A stretch of 64,000 bases of DNA. Origin: Mariniflexile fucanivorans (GTDB taxonomy: Bacteria; Bacteroidota; Bacteroidia; Flavobacteriales; Flavobacteriaceae). A program made the position numbers and the translations under genes. Position 1 is the stretch's first letter. Each line of letters starts with the position of its first letter. Shown in pieces: positions 57,257 through 64,000 of this stretch. Where the stretch lies: contig NZ_SLUP01000005.1 of assembly GCF_004341235.1 (NCBI RefSeq), positions 248,001-312,000 of the forward strand, read 5' to 3'. The notes beneath the pieces were generated by a model. The model searched no databases, was not told the DNA's origin, and worked only from the letters and a program-made list of their open reading frames with translations.

Positions 57257-58309
57257 ATGAAAACGATTTTACTTATTGAAGACGATGTGGTTTTAAGAGA
57301 TTGCACGGTAGAACTTTTAGAACTATCAAACTATAAGGTTTTAAAAGCTTCAAATGGAAAAATAGGTGTTAAACTAGCCAAACAGTATGTACCAGATATT
57401 ATAGTATGCGATATCATGATGCCCGAATTGGATGGTTATGGCGTACTTAAAGCCCTCTCAAAAGACAAAACCACCAAGTATATTCCCTTTATATTTTTAT
57501 CCGCTAAAACAGAATTTAACGATGTTAGAAAGGGCATGAATTTGGGCGCAGACGATTACATAAGCAAACCTTTCGCCATAAAAGACCTTATAGACGCTAT
57601 AGAAAGCCGTTTAGCCAAAGTCGCCATTTTACAAGAATTGGCCACCAACGAGAACGACTCTAAAGAAGATATGGAGCACGAAATAAAAACCCTTAACGAT
57701 CTAAAAAACTTTTTTGACGATAATGGTACTGTTTTTACATTTAATAAAGATGATGTTATTTACCGTGAAGGCGATCATGCCAATTTTATATACTTAATAA
57801 ACAAAGGCGCGGTTAAATGCCACCAGATACAAGAACAAGGGAAAGAGCTTGTAACCGCCCTATATAAAGAAGACGACTTGTTTGGCTATACTTCATTCAC
57901 AAAAAACATACCCCATCAAGAAACCGTTACAGCGATTGAAGATGTTGAGCTAACAGGCGTTTCTACCATAGAATTTAATAAGATACTCAACAACAACCAT
58001 AAATTAGCATTAGAACTTATGCAGTTATTGTCTGAAGACCTGATAAGTACTAAAAGCCAGTTATTAGAAAAAGCCTATGCTTCAGTAAACAAAAAAACAG
58101 CAGCCACCATTTTAAAATTTGTCGAAAAAATAAACAAGAAACCAGAAGATCCCATAAAAATTTCAAGAACAGATTTGGCAAATGTTGCAGGAATCGCAAC
58201 CGAAACACTTATAAGAGCCCTTGCAGAATTTAAAAAAGATGGCATTATAACAACAGAAGGCAGAAACATAAAAGTAGTAGATATTGAAAAACTAAAAAAC
58301 ATAAATTAG
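57257..58309 (+). CDS. response regulator: receiver + cNMP-binding + CRP/FNR HTH
   Basis: A 350-residue fusion. Receiver ~1-125 with phospho-acceptor D52 (VCDIMMP) and Lys in SKPF. A CRP/FNR sensor-type beta-roll follows (~140-250; no FNR-type N-terminal Cys cluster). The Crp-type HTH lies at ~275-340, with a recognition helix reading ATETLIRALAEF. The Glu and Arg at E-T-L-I-R match the base-contacting Glu and Arg of CRP/FNR. That fits the TGAT half-sites found around it. Phosphorylation by the LOV kinase may replace ligand control. It is the best candidate to bind the palindromes in this region. Confidence 0.93.
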   Translation: MKTILLIEDDVVLRDCTVELLELSNYKVLKASNGKIGVKLAKQYVPDIIVCDIMMPELDGYGVLKALSKDKTTKYIPFIFLSAKTEFNDVRKGMNLGADDYISKPFAIKDLIDAIESRLAKVAILQELATNENDSKEDMEHEIKTLNDLKNFFDDNGTVFTFNKDDVIYREGDHANFIYLINKGAVKCHQIQEQGKELVTALYKEDDLFGYTSFTKNIPHQETVTAIEDVELTGVSTIEFNKILNNNHKLALELMQLLSEDLISTKSQLLEKAYASVNKKTAATILKFVEKINKKPEDPIKISRTDLANVAGIATETLIRALAEFKKDGIITTEGRNIKVVDIEKLKNIN

Positions 58310-58321
58310 TAATGGCCTAAA

Positions 58322-58364
58322 TGATGAATATCATTTCAACTAACACTCATAGTACATAAATTAG
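58322..58364 (+). promoter_or_regulatory. operator and -7 element for Usp gene at 58386
   Basis: Palindrome TGAT-N4-ATCA (58322-58333), 23 nt, then TAAATTAG (58357-58364). It lies 13 bp after the REC-CRP stop and 21 nt before the Usp start. Confidence 0.75.
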
Positions 58365-58385
58365 TAGTTGTAAAATTGTTGTTAG

Positions 58386-59237
58386 ATGAAAAAGATATTA
58401 CTACCCACCGATTTTTCAAAAAACTCATGGAACGCCATTAAGTACGCCATCCATTTCTTTGAAAACGAAACTTGCGACTTTTACATCCTTCATGTACATA
58501 AATTAAGCAATATAGTTGCTATTGATTATTCTTATGCCAATGAAGATGATGTTATTACAGAAGATGTGCATACAAAACCTGCAATGCAACAACTACGCAA
58601 AGTTTTAAGACAGATTAAAACACAATTTCCCGCTAATACAAATCACAGATTTTATCCTTTATACGATTATAACTTCTTTGTAGAATCTATTAGGAAACAT
58701 GTTGAAGAAAAAAAAATAGATATGATAGTTATGGGCACTAAAGGGACTTCTAGATTAAAAAAAATTATTGTGGGCAGCAATACAGGCGATGTTATCACTA
58801 AAGTAAAATGCCCTACGCTAGCCGTTCCAGAAAAAGCGCAATTTGTAAAACCCAAAGACATAGCCTTTCCTACAGATTTCTCTTTAAATTATGATATGCG
58901 CATGCTAGAACCACTATCCAACATATTAGAAAATTACAAACCCGCACTCAGAATACTTAATATAAGCCGAAATAAAACAGATTTGAATATGGAGCAAAAA
59001 AGAAACAGAGCCTTACTAGATGATTATTTTAGCTACATAACCCACAGTTTTCATTATTTAACGAATACAAACATAGAAAAAGCCATACAATTTTTTGTTG
59101 AAAGCAGGCACATACATATGGTATGCATGGTAGCGAAAAACCTAAACTATTTTCATCAAATTTTATTTCATTCAAAAGTTGAAGAAATTAGTTATCACAC
59201 AGAAATTCCTTTTTTAGTACTACACGAAAAAAATTAA
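58386..59237 (+). CDS. universal stress protein, tandem Usp domains
   Basis: A 283-residue cytoplasmic protein of two Usp domains. The first has the nucleotide-binding motif GTKG-x9-GS (MGTKGTSRLKKIIVGSN); the second lacks a clear one. It starts KKILLPTDFSKNSWNAIKYA, the form shared with the Usp genes at 60943 and 61798. Family members aid survival in starvation, hypoxia or redox stress. Its promoter carries the palindrome and it is 6 bp ahead of a small membrane protein gene. Confidence 0.93.
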   Translation: MKKILLPTDFSKNSWNAIKYAIHFFENETCDFYILHVHKLSNIVAIDYSYANEDDVITEDVHTKPAMQQLRKVLRQIKTQFPANTNHRFYPLYDYNFFVESIRKHVEEKKIDMIVMGTKGTSRLKKIIVGSNTGDVITKVKCPTLAVPEKAQFVKPKDIAFPTDFSLNYDMRMLEPLSNILENYKPALRILNISRNKTDLNMEQKRNRALLDDYFSYITHSFHYLTNTNIEKAIQFFVESRHIHMVCMVAKNLNYFHQILFHSKVEEISYHTEIPFLVLHEKN

Positions 59238-59243
59238 AACATT

Positions 59244-59630
59244 ATGGATACTTCAATCTTTTTAGCCAAGTTTTGGGGCTGGTACCTCATCATATTCTTT
59301 TTTATTTTAACATTAAACCCAAAACGCATCAAGCAAATTTTTACAGATTTAAAAGATGAGAAATTTCTAATTATATCATCTTTTGTAGCCATTATTGTTG
59401 GGTTGCTCAATATTTTATTTCATAATATCTGGGAACCAAACTGGAAATTTATAATAACAATTATTGGATGGCTTTCCCTTTTTATTGGGTTATCGCTCTT
59501 TATATTTCCAAAACGGACTGTAAAAACTTTAGAGATTATTAATGTAAAATTGGTACAACTTATTTATATGTTACTGTTTTTGGTTGGTGTGTTTTTGTTG
59601 AATATTGTGTACGGAATTTTACCCATGTAA
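59244..59630 (+). CDS. 128-aa membrane protein, four segments
   Basis: A small protein with four hydrophobic segments (about residues 8-24, 43-60, 69-88 and 103-124) and a cytoplasmic basic stretch. I do not recognise a family. It starts 6 bp after the Usp gene and is surely co-transcribed. Confidence 0.8.
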   Translation: MDTSIFLAKFWGWYLIIFFFILTLNPKRIKQIFTDLKDEKFLIISSFVAIIVGLLNILFHNIWEPNWKFIITIIGWLSLFIGLSLFIFPKRTVKTLEIINVKLVQLIYMLLFLVGVFLLNIVYGILPM

Positions 59631-59641
59631 TTTTTTCAAAC

Positions 59642-59684
59642 TGATATTTATCATTCCATATTAAGATATTATAATATAAATTAG
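59642..59684 (+). promoter_or_regulatory. operator and -7 element driving a gene-free stretch
   Basis: Palindrome TGAT-N4-ATCA (59642-59653), 23 nt, then TAAATTAG (59677-59684), the same -7 octamer as the promoter at 58357. No annotated gene follows before a terminator at 59939. Confidence 0.7.
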
Positions 59685-59810
59685 AGTCATAAACAAAGAA
59701 GTTCTTTTACATGTAATATAAGGTGTTGTTATTAAAAATGTTCAACACTGTTAAAAATGTTTGAAGCTATTTACCATCTTAACATTTAATATGGCTTTTA
59801 AGGGGTATTA

Positions 59811-59909
59811 ATGATTAATGAAAGTTGGTTAATAATGTCGAACATTTTTACAAGGAAACAGGGAGCAAAACTTCCTGTTTCCGTTTACTATTTTCAATAT
59901 GGCTATTAA
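59811..59909 (+). CDS. possible 32-aa ORF inside the candidate RNA
   Basis: Starts MINESWLIMSN and ends QYGY. An AAGGGG stretch lies just upstream of the ATG. The 59854-59882 stem overlaps it, so either the RNA structure or the ORF may be the selected feature. Weak support. Confidence 0.2.
   Translation: MINESWLIMSNIFTRKQGAKLPVSVYYFQYGY
59854..59882 (+). repeat. 9-bp perfect hairpin
   Basis: Arms GGAAACAGG (59854-59862) and CCTGTTTCC (59874-59882) with an 11-nt loop, inside the candidate RNA. No T-run follows directly. Confidence 0.6.
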
Positions 59910-59938
59910 TCAATTCGCATAAAAATATGTGATATGGT

Positions 59939-59970
59939 GGGGAATGTTTTATAAGCATTCCCCTTTTTTA
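59939..59970 (+). terminator. strong rho-independent terminator
   Basis: Arms GGGGAATG (59939-59946) and CATTCCCC (59956-59963), 9-nt loop, then six T. It ends the candidate small RNA and lies 99 bp before the next Usp start. Confidence 0.9.
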
Positions 59971-60007
59971 TTTTAATTAAAAATAAGAAATCTACTAATC
60001 TTCAATC

Positions 60008-60050
60008 TGATAAATATCATTGTTTCAATTTGTTATAGTACTTAACTTTA
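60008..60050 (+). promoter_or_regulatory. operator and -7 element for the three-Usp operon
   Basis: Palindrome TGAT-N4-ATCA (60008-60019), 23 nt, then TAACTTTA (60043-60050), and 18 nt to the start codon. This is the cleanest match of the set. Confidence 0.8.
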
Positions 60051-60068
60051 GTAATAATACTTGAAGCG

Positions 60069-60926
60069 ATGAGAAAAATATTAATTCCTACCGATTTTTC
60101 TGAAAATGCTATGAATGCTATAAAATTTGCTATGGACTTATTTAAATGTGAAGTAAGTGAATTTTACATCATGCATGTATATCAGGACGAGATTTATGCT
60201 GATGAATCTACATTAACCAACACAAAGTTGGATGATTTAAAAGCTATTGTGAGTAAGAAATCTGAGGAAGCATTGGAAAAAACGATAGCAAAAATTAAAG
60301 CCTTCTCTCAAAATCCCAGACACACTTATAATGCCATTTCTGCAAACAACTTACTTACAGAGGAAGCTGATAAAATAGTTGACGACCAAAATATAGACCT
60401 GATCGTAATGGGAACTAAAGGGAAAACCAACGATAAAAAAATAACCTTTGGTAGCCATACGCTTCAAGTTTTAAAATATGTACAATGTCCAGTACTAGCA
60501 ATACCCGAGAATTATAAATACGCAAACCCAACACACGTTCTCTTTCCTACTAATTATATGATACCATACAAAAGAAGAGAGTTAAAATTACTTTGTGAAA
60601 TGGTATCTCCTTTTAGAGTAGAATTAGATATGCTTTATATATCTAAAAGCGAACAACTATCTGTTAGACAACAAGACAATCAAAATTTCATAAAAGAAGA
60701 GTTGTGCAAAAATAAAATCAATTTTAAAATAATAAAAAGTAAACATATTATAAACACCGTTTACACATACATTAAAGAAAACCATGTAGATATGCTGGTT
60801 ATGGTAAACACAAGACATTCATTTTTAGAAAATATTTTATTTCAATCTACCACTATAGATGAATTGAGTTTAAATCTTGACATCCCTTTTTTAACATTGC
60901 AAAACATGAGACGTAACATAATATAA
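60069..60926 (+). CDS. universal stress protein, tandem Usp domains
   Basis: A 285-residue protein with two Usp domains; the first has MGTKGKTNDKKITFGSH, the GTKG-x9-GS nucleotide motif. It starts RKILIPTDFSENAMNAIKFA. First gene of a run of three Usp genes with 16- and 12-bp gaps. It is more divergent from the other members (for example, GSH in place of GSN). Confidence 0.93.
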   Translation: MRKILIPTDFSENAMNAIKFAMDLFKCEVSEFYIMHVYQDEIYADESTLTNTKLDDLKAIVSKKSEEALEKTIAKIKAFSQNPRHTYNAISANNLLTEEADKIVDDQNIDLIVMGTKGKTNDKKITFGSHTLQVLKYVQCPVLAIPENYKYANPTHVLFPTNYMIPYKRRELKLLCEMVSPFRVELDMLYISKSEQLSVRQQDNQNFIKEELCKNKINFKIIKSKHIINTVYTYIKENHVDMLVMVNTRHSFLENILFQSTTIDELSLNLDIPFLTLQNMRRNII

Positions 60927-60942
60927 ATTAAAATTTAATATC

Positions 60943-61785
60943 ATGAAAAATATTCTGCTTCCTACCGATTTTTCTGAAAACTCTTGGAATGCTATAAAGT
61001 ACGCTTTACAGCTTTTCAAAAACGAAACTTGTAAATTCTATTTACTAAACACATACACACCCGTAATTTACCATGTAGAATATGTATTGGTAGAACCAGC
61101 ACAATTTGGCATGATTGATAATGTAAGGGAAATAGCTTTAAAAAATTTAGAAGATTTTAAAACGCGCATAAAAAGCGAATTTAAAAACCCTAAACATACC
61201 ATAGAAACCATAGGCGCCTTTAATATGCTAATTCCAGAAATTGTAGAAATTGTTAAAGATAAAGCCATCGATTATGTGGTAATGGGCACCAAAGGAGCTA
61301 CGGGTACCAACGAAATTTTATTTGGATCGAATACAGTACATGTATTTAAAAACGTTAAATGCCCTGTACTAGCTATTCCAGATGGGTTTGAATTTGAAAC
61401 ACCACATGAAATTTTATTCCCAACAGATTATGCCATAACCTATGAAACACATCATGTAAAACCAATTATAGATATTAACAAGCTCTATCAAACTAGAATT
61501 CACATATTATACCTCACTTATGGTTATGATTTATCTGAAAAACAAGAAGAAAACAAACTAATTCTAGAAACACACTTAAAAAAAGAAACCTATTTAATTC
61601 ATGAAGTGGGCAACCAAACCGTAGAAGAAGGCATCACTAATTTTCAGTCAAAAACACGTGTTAACATGTTGGTTATGATTAATAATAAACACTCGTTTTT
61701 TGAAAATTTATTTTTCAAAAACACCATTAATCAAATCGGTTTTCATTTAAAAATTCCATTTTTAGTTATTCCAGCGAAACTATAA
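60943..61785 (+). CDS. universal stress protein, tandem Usp domains
   Basis: A 280-residue protein, two Usp domains. The first has MGTKGATGTNEILFGSN; the second shows no complete glycine motif. The ending (MINNKHSFFENLFFKNT) closely resembles the corresponding parts of the flanking Usp proteins, so the three arose by tandem duplication. Co-transcribed with both neighbours. Confidence 0.93.
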   Translation: MKNILLPTDFSENSWNAIKYALQLFKNETCKFYLLNTYTPVIYHVEYVLVEPAQFGMIDNVREIALKNLEDFKTRIKSEFKNPKHTIETIGAFNMLIPEIVEIVKDKAIDYVVMGTKGATGTNEILFGSNTVHVFKNVKCPVLAIPDGFEFETPHEILFPTDYAITYETHHVKPIIDINKLYQTRIHILYLTYGYDLSEKQEENKLILETHLKKETYLIHEVGNQTVEEGITNFQSKTRVNMLVMINNKHSFFENLFFKNTINQIGFHLKIPFLVIPAKL

Positions 61786-61797
61786 AAACCACAAATC

Positions 61798-62622
61798 ATG
61801 CAACGAAAAATTTTATTGCCAACCGATTTTTCCGATAACTCCTGGAGTGCTACCGTCTATGCCTTAAAACTGTTTAAGGATGAGTTCTGTACCTTCTATT
61901 TTTTAAACTCTGCAGCCATAAAAGCATCGATAATGTCTAATAAAAAACTAATCGAGTCCATGAAGGAAGACACCATGACAGAGTTAATGTCTTTAAAGGA
62001 TTTAGCAGAAACATCAAACGCTAATGCAAATCATGATTTTCAAATAATTTTCAGTACAAAAGATTTAATAAATGCCATTAAAACCGCCATAGAAGAATTT
62101 AACATCGATTTGGTTATTATGGGTACCAAAGGCACTACCCCAACAAAAGAATTTCTATTTGGTAGCAACACTATAAACATAATAACGAACTTAAAACTTT
62201 GTCCTATTTTGGTAATTCCAGAAGAATACGATTTTGTTAAACCATCGCAAATAGCATTTCCAACAGATTTTAATCGTTTTTATAGCGAAAAAGAACTAAA
62301 ACCATTAAAGGAATTAGCAGATTTATATAATTCTAAAATTAGAATTGTACACATTATTACTAAAGGCGAGCTTAATGAAACCCAGGAATATAACTTAATG
62401 ATACTAAAAAGCCATTTAAAAAATTATGAGTTTGAACTCCATTGGATGCCCAATTATGCGAAAAAAGTAACCGAAATAAATGATTTTATTCAAGAGCTTG
62501 AAATAAACATGCTGGCCATGGTAAATTACAAGCACAGTTTTATAGAAAAAATAATGCATGAGCCAGTAATAAAAAAAATAGGATTTCATCCCGATATACC
62601 ATTTTTGGTTATACCAGATTAA
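61798..62622 (+). CDS. universal stress protein, tandem Usp domains
   Basis: A 274-residue protein, two Usp domains, first domain with MGTKGTTPTKEFLFGSN. Third gene of the Usp run. The next gene starts 68 bp downstream with no clear terminator between, so read-through into the nuclease gene is possible. Confidence 0.93.
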   Translation: MQRKILLPTDFSDNSWSATVYALKLFKDEFCTFYFLNSAAIKASIMSNKKLIESMKEDTMTELMSLKDLAETSNANANHDFQIIFSTKDLINAIKTAIEEFNIDLVIMGTKGTTPTKEFLFGSNTINIITNLKLCPILVIPEEYDFVKPSQIAFPTDFNRFYSEKELKPLKELADLYNSKIRIVHIITKGELNETQEYNLMILKSHLKNYEFELHWMPNYAKKVTEINDFIQELEINMLAMVNYKHSFIEKIMHEPVIKKIGFHPDIPFLVIPD

Positions 62623-62690
62623 GTTAACTTTTATGGTTTTTTTTATTATTTCAATGGAACTACTTTGGTTTAATAACATAATCCCTAATC

Positions 62691-63533
62691 ATGGAAAAAG
62701 ACACTATCGATATCATTAAATCATCAGGTGAAAAAGCAAAATTTTCATTAAACAAATTAAAGGCATCCTTAAACCGAAGTGGTGCCGATAAACACACTGT
62801 TAATCAAATTATCGACAAGGTAAGAGACGAACTTTATCAAGGCATTTCAACAAAAGAAATTTACAACAGGGCTTATGCATTACTTAAAAAAAAGAAAAGC
62901 TATTTAGCTTCCAAGTATAAGTTAAAAAAAGCCATTTACGAACTCGGCCCTACAGGATTTCCTTTTGAGCGATTTGTGAGTGCTGTATTGCAATATTCAG
63001 GTTATAAAACCGAAGTGGGCAAAACTTTACAAGGGCAATGCGTCACCCACGAAATTGATGTTTTGGCACATAAAGACCACCAAACCATTGTGGTAGAATG
63101 TAAATTTCATAGCGACGAAGGCCTTAATTGTAACGTAAAAATTCCGCTATACATAAATTCACGCTATAATGATGTAAAAGCACACTGGAATGCCAACCCC
63201 AAAAACGGCTCTAAATTGGCTGAAGGTTGGGTTGTAACCAACACACGTTTTACACAAGATGCCATTCAATATGGTAAATGTGTTAATCTGTATCTTTTAA
63301 GTTGGGATTATCCTAAAAACGATGGTTTAAAAGATCGAATTGATCGCTTAGGCTTGTACCCAATAACCGTATCTACATTACTTACAAACCGAGAAAAACA
63401 GTTTTTATTAAGTAGAGATATTGTGCTTTGCAGAGAGTTAATTGGCGATGGTTTTTATTTGGACCATTTAGGTGTTTCAGAAATAAGAAAAGAAAAGATT
63501 TTAAATGAAATAAAAATGTTATGCGATAATTAA
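62691..63533 (+). CDS. ATP-cone domain fused to Mrr-like nuclease domain
   Basis: A 280-residue cytoplasmic protein. Residues ~4-92 look like an ATP-cone nucleotide-sensing domain (IKSSGEKAKFSLNKLKASL, GISTKEIYNRAYALL). Residues ~100-220 look like a restriction-endonuclease-like Mrr fold with EIDVLA and VVECKF, the D...E-x-K catalytic arrangement. A C-terminal helical tail follows. ATP-cones normally gate ribonucleotide reductase or NrdR by ATP/dATP. Joined to a nuclease it suggests nucleotide-gated DNA or RNA cleavage, unproven. The MBL-fold gene follows by 6 bp. Confidence 0.8.
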   Translation: MEKDTIDIIKSSGEKAKFSLNKLKASLNRSGADKHTVNQIIDKVRDELYQGISTKEIYNRAYALLKKKKSYLASKYKLKKAIYELGPTGFPFERFVSAVLQYSGYKTEVGKTLQGQCVTHEIDVLAHKDHQTIVVECKFHSDEGLNCNVKIPLYINSRYNDVKAHWNANPKNGSKLAEGWVVTNTRFTQDAIQYGKCVNLYLLSWDYPKNDGLKDRIDRLGLYPITVSTLLTNREKQFLLSRDIVLCRELIGDGFYLDHLGVSEIRKEKILNEIKMLCDN

Positions 63534-63539
63534 TAAGCT

Positions 63540-64000
63540 ATGGAACATATTGTAAAAATAAACTTTTTAGGAGCCGCTGGTGTGGTAACCGGCTCAAAAT
63601 TTCTTTTGGAAACTTCAGAAAAAAACATATTAATTGATTGTGGTATGTTTCAAGGCTTAAAAGAATTGAGAGCACTTAATTGGGATGATTTACCCGTAAA
63701 TGTTGAAAATATTGATGTGGTGCTGCTTACTCACGGGCATTTAGACCATGTTGGTTATTTACCTAGGCTAGTTAAACAAGGTTTTACAGGAAAAATTATA
63801 GGAACAGCGCCTACTTTAGCCATTGCCGAAATTATTTTAAAGGATAGTGCCAAAATCCAGGAAGAAGAGGCACAAAAAGCGAATAAGGAAAAATACACAA
63901 AACACAATCCCGCACTACCATTTTATACCATATTTGAAGCTGAAAAAACCATCAATCAGTTTCAAGTAGAAATGCCTGATAAATGGATTGCATTATCTAA
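63540..64000 (+). CDS. metallo-beta-lactamase-fold protein, C-terminus cut by window edge
   Basis: About 153 N-terminal residues are visible, starting at 63540. The MBL-fold motif THGHLDHVG supplies the HxHxDH metal ligands, and LGAAGVVTGSKFLL is typical of the beta-CASP RNase/exonuclease group. The remaining domain is outside the window. It lies 6 bp after the ATP-cone nuclease gene, probably in the same transcript. Confidence 0.85.
   Translation, partial: MEHIVKINFLGAAGVVTGSKFLLETSEKNILIDCGMFQGLKELRALNWDDLPVNVENIDVVLLTHGHLDHVGYLPRLVKQGFTGKIIGTAPTLAIAEIILKDSAKIQEEEAQKANKEKYTKHNPALPFYTIFEAEKTINQFQVEMPDKWIALS

Larger units (their letters stand above)
59689..59970 (+). ncRNA. candidate regulated small RNA, ~280 nt
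   Basis: The start is set about 12 nt past the first base of the -7 element, the end by the terminator T-run. The predicted RNA has hairpins at 59723-59748 and 59854-59882 and the terminator stem at 59939-59963. It could be a non-coding RNA or a short mRNA for a 32-aa peptide (59811-59909). It is not needed as a leader for the next Usp gene, which has its own promoter after the terminator. Confidence 0.5.
59631..60068 (+). other. 438-bp intergenic region with promoter, hairpins and terminator
   Basis: No long ORF. In order it holds an operator/-7 pair (59642-59684), a small hairpin (59723-59748), a possible 32-codon ORF (59811-59909), a 9-bp stem (59854-59882), a strong terminator (59939-59970) and a second operator/-7 pair for the next Usp gene (60008-60050). 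Confidence 0.7.

Noticed and set aside
57257-58309. Classic oxygen-sensing FNR
   Set aside because: No N-terminal Cys cluster for an iron-sulfur centre is present; a receiver domain occupies that end.
1-64000. CRISPR arrays, transposases, phage genes, tRNA or rRNA
   Set aside because: I looked for regular repeat-spacer arrays, transposase or integrase motifs and RNA gene landmarks and saw none.

Overview
This window looks like part of the chromosome of a marine-type Flavobacteriaceae bacterium (Bacteroidota). It is AT-rich and carries a SusC/SusD pair. Exported proteins have type IX secretion C-terminal sorting domains or lipoprotein signals, S1 sulfatases are abundant, and promoter -7 elements resemble TAnnTTTG. 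I see no rRNA, tRNA, insertion sequence, phage gene or CRISPR array.

Region 1 (1-19.5 kb, minus strand) is one long glycan-degradation operon. In transcription order it reads: two S1 sulfatases, GH29 fucosidase, PA14-containing GH3, sulfatase, GH95 fucosidase, sulfatase, a second PA14-containing GH3, GH30, GH20 hexosaminidase, and a sulfatase cut by the window edge. This suits a sulfated glycan carrying fucose and amino sugar.

Region 2 (19.9-33.3 kb, minus strand) starts with a separate LamG/T9SS protein. Next to it is a second operon for N-glycan breakdown: two GH92 mannosidases, a sodium:solute symporter, a duplicated symporter tail, GH130, a CBM9-like lipoprotein, a GHL10-like lipoprotein, glycosylasparaginase and a PNGase F-like enzyme.

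Region 3 (33.4-47.4 kb, plus strand) holds a LytS/LytTR two-component pair, a large secreted PNGase F-like protein, SusC, SusD, a FucP/NagP-type MFS transporter and a NagB-deacetylase fusion. Regions 2 and 3 give a readable route: glycan release from protein, GlcNAc-Asn cleavage, mannose trimming, core Man-GlcNAc cleavage, uptake, and glucosamine-6-phosphate deamination.

Region 4 (47.4-64 kb) is unrelated to glycans. It holds five universal stress proteins, a PNPOx-like flavoprotein, a CbpA/CbpM/MscS operon, a TerB-like/MFP/ABC operon, a LOV-domain (blue-light type) histidine kinase, a receiver-CRP fusion regulator, an ATP-cone/Mrr-type nuclease and the start of a metallo-beta-lactamase protein. 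The most striking signal is here. Six palindromes TGAT-N4-ATCA plus one near match lie in the intergenic spaces. In seven of eight promoter readings the palindrome lies exactly 23 nt upstream of a TAnnTT-type -7 element; in the eighth, for the LOV kinase, the gap is 33 nt, about one helical turn more. One of these promoters drives no annotated gene but a ~280-nt stretch ending in a strong terminator, a candidate regulated RNA. I infer a LOV/REC-CRP-controlled stress regulon whose likely activator is encoded inside it.
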